Source: Alphaproteobacteria bacterium (lineage in GTDB: Bacteria; Pseudomonadota; Alphaproteobacteria; Micropepsales; Micropepsaceae). From it: a stretch of 7,697 bases of DNA. The notes below the pieces were generated by a model. The model ran no database searches, was not told where the DNA came from, and saw only the letters and a list, made by a program, of their open reading frames with translations. Shown here one piece after another: positions 5,238 through 7,697 of the stretch (position 1 is the stretch's first letter; every line of letters begins with the position of its first letter). The DNA lies in NCBI GenBank assembly GCA_015654715.1, contig JAATGK010000288.1, positions 1 to 7,697 of the forward strand. Direction: 5' to 3'. Position numbers and translations under genes: made by a program.

Positions 5238-5492
5238 TTACTCAGCTTCGCTATCGAACTTTGCGGCTTCGGCAGGCGCTTCAGCGCGCGCGATCGCTTC
5301 AATGTCCGCGTCGGAAAATTCCGCCAAGCTGAGGACCTGCCGGTCGCGGCGTTTCAGGCGGGCATATTCATCGGCCGAAAGGACCACCGTGCGGTCTCTA
5401 CCGTTGCGCGTCACCGTTACCGGCTGAGTCAGAGCCAAGTCTTGGTAGCGGCCGATGTTCTTCTGGAATTCCGCCGAAGTAACCCGAACCAT
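5238..5492 (-). CDS. Phd/YefM-family type II antitoxin
   Basis: An 84-residue antitoxin. The N-terminal Phd/YefM DNA-binding fold is clear: MVRVTSAEFQKNIGRYQDLA (1-20), then PVTVTRNGRDRTVVLSADEYARLKRRD (24-50). The C-terminal ~30 residues (LAEFSDADIEAIARAEAPAEAAKFDSEAE) are acidic and helical, the type of tail that wraps the toxin. The neighbour 5 nt downstream is its PemK/MazF-like toxin. Two adjacent ATGs are possible. GGAG at 5500-5503 leaves 7 nt before ATG 5490-5492 but only 1 nt before ATG 5496-5498, so I chose the shorter form, which also starts where family members do. It should neutralise the toxin and repress the promoter at 5515-5543. Confidence 0.93.
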   Translation of the reverse strand: MVRVTSAEFQKNIGRYQDLALTQPVTVTRNGRDRTVVLSADEYARLKRRDRQVLSLAEFSDADIEAIARAEAPAEAAKFDSEAE

Positions 5493-5501
5493 CCGCATTC
5501 T

Positions 5502-5523
5502 CCGTATTACATGGATTATACGG
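5502..5523. promoter_or_regulatory. Inverted repeat over the -10 box, probable TA operator
   Basis: CCGTAT (5502-5507) and ATACGG (5518-5523) are 6-bp inverted arms with centres 16 bp apart. They bracket the TATAAT box and the expected start site. This is the normal place for Phd/YefM autorepression. The arms are seen directly; binding is inferred. Confidence 0.6.
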
Positions 5524-5543
5524 ATTCTCCTTTCCCGTGGCAA
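5515..5543 (-). promoter_or_regulatory. Strong promoter of the Phd-PemK module
   Basis: On the minus strand TTGCCA (5538-5543), a 17-nt spacer and a perfect TATAAT (5515-5520) form a near-consensus sigma70-type promoter, unusually good for such GC-rich DNA. Initiation near 5508 would give a leader of about 16 nt that still contains the GGAG (5500-5503). It lies only 10 nt beyond the tig terminator, so the module has independent transcription. Confidence 0.8.
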
Positions 5544-5553
5544 GCCGCCCAAC

Positions 5554-5582
5554 AAAAAGGGCGCCACGTTGCCGGGCGCCCT
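5554..5582 (-). terminator. Intrinsic terminator of tig
   Basis: AGGGCGCC (5558-5565) pairs perfectly with GGCGCCCT (5575-5582) around a 9-nt loop. On the minus strand the stem is followed by TTTTTGTT. It lies about 22 nt past the tig stop codon and insulates tig from the TA module downstream. Confidence 0.92.
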
Positions 5583-5604
5583 CTTCATTTTTCGTGCGCG
5601 AGAA

Positions 5605-6984
5605 CTATTCGCTCTTCTCGCCCTTCAGCTTATCCATCGCTTCGTCGGGATCGAGGAACAGCGTGGCGCGGTCGACCTTGGTTTCGCGGATCATGGCCAG
5701 TTCGGCGATGAAATCGACCACCTTGTCCTCGAAGATCGGAGCGCGGACTTCGGCCTGGGCTTGGGCGTTGCGAGCATAGAACTCGAACACCTGCTGCTCC
5801 TGGCCGGGGAATTGGCGGGCGCGGGTCGCGATGGCGCGCTGGACTTCTTCCGGCGACACGGTGAGACCGTTCTGCTCGCCGATGCGGGCCAGCACCAGAC
5901 CCAAACGCACGCGGCGCTCGGCGATCTCGTGATATTCCTTTTTCAGATCCTCTTCGGACTTGCCTTCGTCCTCAGCGCTCTTGCCTTCCTTCTTCAGCTC
6001 GGCTTCGACCTGTTGCCAGATGCCGTTGAATTCGCCTTCGACCATGGTCGGCGGCAGCGAGAACGAATGCTTCTCGTCGAGCGCATCGAGGATGCGGCGC
6101 TTCATGTGCAGACGGCTGGCCTGCGCATAGTCGCGCTTGAGCTGGTCCTTGACGCGTTCCTTGAGCGTGCCGAGGCTGTCGAGACCGAGGGTCTTGGCCA
6201 GATCGTCGTCGATCTTCAGTTCGTCGGGCTTCTTGACGTCTTTCACGGTCACCGCGAAGACGGCGTCTTTGCCGGCCAGCGACGCTTCCGGATAATCGGC
6301 CGGGAACGGGACCTTGACGTCGCGCGCCTCGTCCTTCTTGGCACCGATGAGCTGGTCTTCGAAACCAGGAATGAGCTGATTGGAGCCGAGCGTCAGATTG
6401 AAGCCCTCGGCCTTGCCGCCTTGGAACTCTTCACCATCGACGGTGCCGACGAAATCGATCACCACCGTATCGCCCGATTCGGCCGCTTCGCCCTCTTCGC
6501 GCGAGGAATAGGTGCGCGACTGTTCGGCGATGTGCTTCAGCGATTCTTCAACATCTTCGTCGCTGACATCGGCTACCAGCTTCTCGACTTCGAGCTTCGA
6601 GACATCGGCAAGTTCGAAATCGGGCATCAGGTCGACCACGACCTTGAATTCGAGATCGGCCTTGCCGTCGACCACGGCCTGCACGGCCGTCTGATCGTCG
6701 AGGCCTTCGATGCGCGGCGGGAACGCCACTTTCAGCGAATTGTCGGTGACCGCCTTCTGGCTGCCTTCGTTGATCGCCGCTTCGACGATTTCGCCCATCA
6801 TCGATTTGCCGAAGGTCTTCTTCAAATAGGAGATCGGCGCCTTGCCGGGGCGAAAGCCCTTGAGGCTCAGCTTCGGTTTGATTTCCAGGATTTTGCCGGT
6901 GAGGCGGCTGTCCAGATCGGACGCGGCCACGACCACCTTATATTCGCGGCGCAGGCCTTCGGAGATGGTCTCGGTAATCTGCAT
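5605..6984 (-). CDS. tig: Trigger factor, ribosome-associated chaperone and peptidyl-prolyl isomerase
   Basis: A 459-residue protein with the full three-domain layout. The ribosome-binding N-terminal domain (about 1-115) carries the signature GFRPGKAP at 43-50. The FKBP-type prolyl isomerase domain runs from about 168 to 250 (GDTVVIDFVGTVDGEEF, LGSNQLIPGFEDQLIGAKKDE, FAVTVKDVKKPDEL). The helical substrate-cradling arms fill about 255-440. The C-terminus is acidic and lysine-rich (PDEAMDKLKGEKSE). It binds nascent chains at the ribosomal exit tunnel. The ATG at 6982-6984 gives the canonical MQITETISEG start; GGGAAG lies about 9 nt upstream. The frame stays open further upstream to 7119 but that extension lacks family similarity. 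In many proteobacteria tig precedes clpP-clpX-lon; here a terminator and a TA pair follow instead. A hairpin at 7010-7045 may influence expression. Confidence 0.99.
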   Translation of the reverse strand: MQITETISEGLRREYKVVVAASDLDSRLTGKILEIKPKLSLKGFRPGKAPISYLKKTFGKSMMGEIVEAAINEGSQKAVTDNSLKVAFPPRIEGLDDQTAVQAVVDGKADLEFKVVVDLMPDFELADVSKLEVEKLVADVSDEDVEESLKHIAEQSRTYSSREEGEAAESGDTVVIDFVGTVDGEEFQGGKAEGFNLTLGSNQLIPGFEDQLIGAKKDEARDVKVPFPADYPEASLAGKDAVFAVTVKDVKKPDELKIDDDLAKTLGLDSLGTLKERVKDQLKRDYAQASRLHMKRRILDALDEKHSFSLPPTMVEGEFNGIWQQVEAELKKEGKSAEDEGKSEEDLKKEYHEIAERRVRLGLVLARIGEQNGLTVSPEEVQRAIATRARQFPGQEQQVFEFYARNAQAQAEVRAPIFEDKVVDFIAELAMIRETKVDRATLFLDPDEAMDKLKGEKSE

Positions 6985-7009
6985 ATCTTTTCTTCCCAAA
7001 CTTCCTGAT

Positions 7010-7045
7010 CCAGCCTCGCACGTCTTCATTGTGCGCGAAGGCTGG
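7010..7045 (-). promoter_or_regulatory. Long bulged hairpin in the tig leader
   Basis: Bases 7010-7021 (CCAGCCTCGCAC) pair with 7031-7045 (GTGCGCGAAGGCTGG) to give about 12 bp with a one-base and a two-base bulge and a 9-nt loop. It ends 25 nt before the tig ATG. There is no U-tract on the minus strand, so it is unlikely to be a terminator. It may be a leader structure or a processing site if tRNA-Leu and tig are cotranscribed. Confidence 0.4.
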
Positions 7046-7132
7046 CTTGCCATGCGTAGCTCGCGGCCTAACGGCCCGGCTTCGCCGAACTTGCTGCGCC
7101 GGACACGCTTCACACGCATCGCGAGCGAAGCG

Positions 7133-7217
7133 TGGTGCGGGCGGAGGGATTTGAACCCACAAGCCTTGCGGCGCTCGGACCTAAACCGAGTGCGTCTGCC
7201 AGTTCCGCCACGCCCGC
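7133..7217 (-). tRNA. tRNA-Leu, anticodon UAG
   Basis: An 85-nt class II tRNA with encoded CCA. The acceptor stem GCGGGCG (7211-7217) pairs perfectly with CGCCCGC (7137-7143), followed by ACCA. The D-arm GCGGAACTGGCAGACGC is typical of leucine tRNAs. The anticodon stem CTCGG/CCGAG encloses TTTAGGT, giving UAG, which reads CUA and, by wobble, other CUN codons. The long variable arm CGCCGCAAGGCTT is expected for Leu. The T-arm is GTGGG-TTCAAAT-CCCTC, with one U-U mismatch at the second pair. The 3' end is 148 nt before tig on the same strand. Confidence 0.98.
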
Positions 7218-7263
7218 GTGCGGGCCTCCCCCTGGGCCAATCCGACCAACCGGTCCAGCGGAA

Positions 7264-7299
7264 GGGCGCCGCTATAGCAGGGGATTACGGGCGCCGCTA
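7264..7299 (-). promoter_or_regulatory. Direct repeat and candidate -10 upstream of tRNA-Leu
   Basis: GGGCGCCGCTA occurs twice, at 7264-7274 and 7289-7299, exactly 25 bp apart. On the minus strand the nearer copy contributes to TGCTATAGC, a plausible extended -10 (TATAGC, 7271-7276) about 54 nt before the tRNA 5' end. The distal copy reads CCTAGC instead. No good -35 hexamer is visible, so the promoter assignment is weak, while the repeat itself is exact. The rest of 7218-7417 holds no gene that I can support. Confidence 0.35.
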
Positions 7300-7417
7300 G
7301 GGCCGTTGTCCACCCCAAGGCCAAGCGCGACAACAACTTCCGGGGATTAACCAGCCCCAGGGACCGGCCGGGCCAGGCCTGAGGTGGAATCAAGGGCGAT
7401 GATGGCCGGAAATGGGG

Positions 7418-7435
7418 AAAAAGGCCGCTTCGGCC
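7418..7435 (-). terminator. Intrinsic terminator of the GNAT gene
   Basis: GGCCG (7423-7427) pairs with CGGCC (7431-7435) around a tight CTT loop. On the minus strand the hairpin is followed by TTTTTCCCC. It lies 13 nt past the acetyltransferase stop codon. Confidence 0.85.
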
Positions 7436-7448
7436 CCTTCCGGGGTGA

Positions 7449-7697
7449 TCAGAACAGCCGCTGGTACAGGCCGACGTCCCAAAACCGGCCGAACTTGCGC
7501 CCGGACTGTTTGAGGGTGCCCACCAGCTCGAAGCCGCAAGCCCGGTGCAGGCCCTCCGACGGCGCGTTCGGCAAGGTGATGACCCCAATGGCGACATGAA
7601 CGTCCTCGCGGCTGAGGGCGGCAAATAGGGTGTCGAACAGGCGGCGGCCCAGCCCATGGCCTTCTTCGCCTGGCTTCAGATAAATGCTGGTTTCCAC
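7449..7697 (-). CDS. GNAT family N-acetyltransferase, C-terminal part (runs off right edge)
   Basis: The last 82 codons of a gene whose start lies beyond 7697; the GTG at the edge is most likely an internal valine. The fragment covers the acetyl-CoA-binding half of the GNAT fold: ETSIYLKPGEEGHGLGRRLFDTL has the pyrophosphate-binding loop GHGLG (13-17 of the fragment) and helix, then VAIGVITLPNAPSEGLHRACGFELVGTLKQSGRKFGRFWDVGLYQR. 'NAPS..LH.ACGFE.VG', 'GRKFGRFWDV' and the C-terminal 'LYQR' are the pattern of the phosphinothricin/methionine-sulfoximine acetyltransferase-like subgroup, which acetylates small amine substrates in the cytoplasm. The true substrate cannot be told from this fragment. 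It ends just before a terminator and is transcribed separately from the tRNA. Confidence 0.93.
   Translation of the reverse strand: METSIYLKPGEEGHGLGRRLFDTLFAALSREDVHVAIGVITLPNAPSEGLHRACGFELVGTLKQSGRKFGRFWDVGLYQRLF

Noticed and set aside
5455..7008. A 517-codon open frame on the plus strand opposite tig
   Set aside because: It lies antisense to an unmistakable trigger factor gene in GC-rich DNA where opposite frames stay open. Its protein (many LFQILFGLAF- and HRRLIVEAF-like runs) shows no family pattern.
6985..7119. In-frame N-terminal extension of tig back towards the tRNA
   Set aside because: Trigger factors begin at MQ(I/V)TET-like sequence; the extension has no similarity to the family and contains the leader hairpin.
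7181..7657. A 158-codon minus-strand open frame spanning the tRNA and the GNAT gene
   Set aside because: It runs out of frame across the acetyltransferase, a terminator and into the tRNA-Leu; it is a shadow.
1..7697. Search for CRISPR arrays, insertion sequences or attachment sites
   Set aside because: No regularly spaced repeats, transposase or integrase sequence were seen, and no second partial copy of the tRNA-Leu 3' end marks an integrated element.

Overview
The window looks like chromosomal DNA of a GC-rich alphaproteobacterium. The trigger factor sequence, a tRNA-Leu directly upstream of tig, a UrcA-family secreted protein and the GC-rich coding style all fit. I cannot name the genus; a Micropepsaceae/Rhizomicrobium-, Caulobacterales- or Rhizobiales-like host is only a guess. 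Almost everything reads on the minus strand. The one clear plus-strand gene is an aldo/keto reductase. I see no insertion sequence, phage gene, integrase or CRISPR array.

Right to left (the direction of most transcription): the 3' end of a GNAT acetyltransferase (7449-7697) with its terminator; tRNA-Leu(UAG) (7133-7217); a 148-nt leader with a long bulged hairpin; and tig (5605-6984), closed by an intrinsic terminator. Just past that terminator a near-consensus promoter drives a Phd/YefM antitoxin and PemK/MazF-like toxin pair (5492-4795), with an inverted repeat overlapping its -10 box. A UrcA-family secreted protein (4622-4272) follows and converges on the aldo/keto reductase (3219-4205). 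The two share a bidirectional terminator.

A 164-bp divergent intergenic region (3055-3218) separates the reductase from a compact minus-strand operon: a small predicted secreted or membrane-anchored peptide (3054-2833), a four-helix DUF2975 membrane protein (2817-2137), an XRE-type HTH regulator of the YozG kind (2134-1901) and a secreted HExxH metallopeptidase-like protein (1908-598). The last two genes overlap by 8 nt. The promoter region carries four TATCRA elements at 13-15 bp spacing, which are good operator candidates for the XRE protein. A terminator closes the operon.

The left edge holds a second toxin-antitoxin module in toxin-first order: a HigB/RelE-like toxin (436-152) and the start of its HigA-like antitoxin (148 to the edge). 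Its promoter spacer and -10 box are covered by a perfect 20-bp palindrome.

The best candidate for an undescribed system is the operon linking peptide, DUF2975, XRE regulator and zinc-peptidase. It looks like a membrane-protein/repressor pair that controls a translationally coupled exported enzyme. The two unrelated toxin-antitoxin modules lie about 4.4 kb apart, each with a legible autoregulatory promoter.
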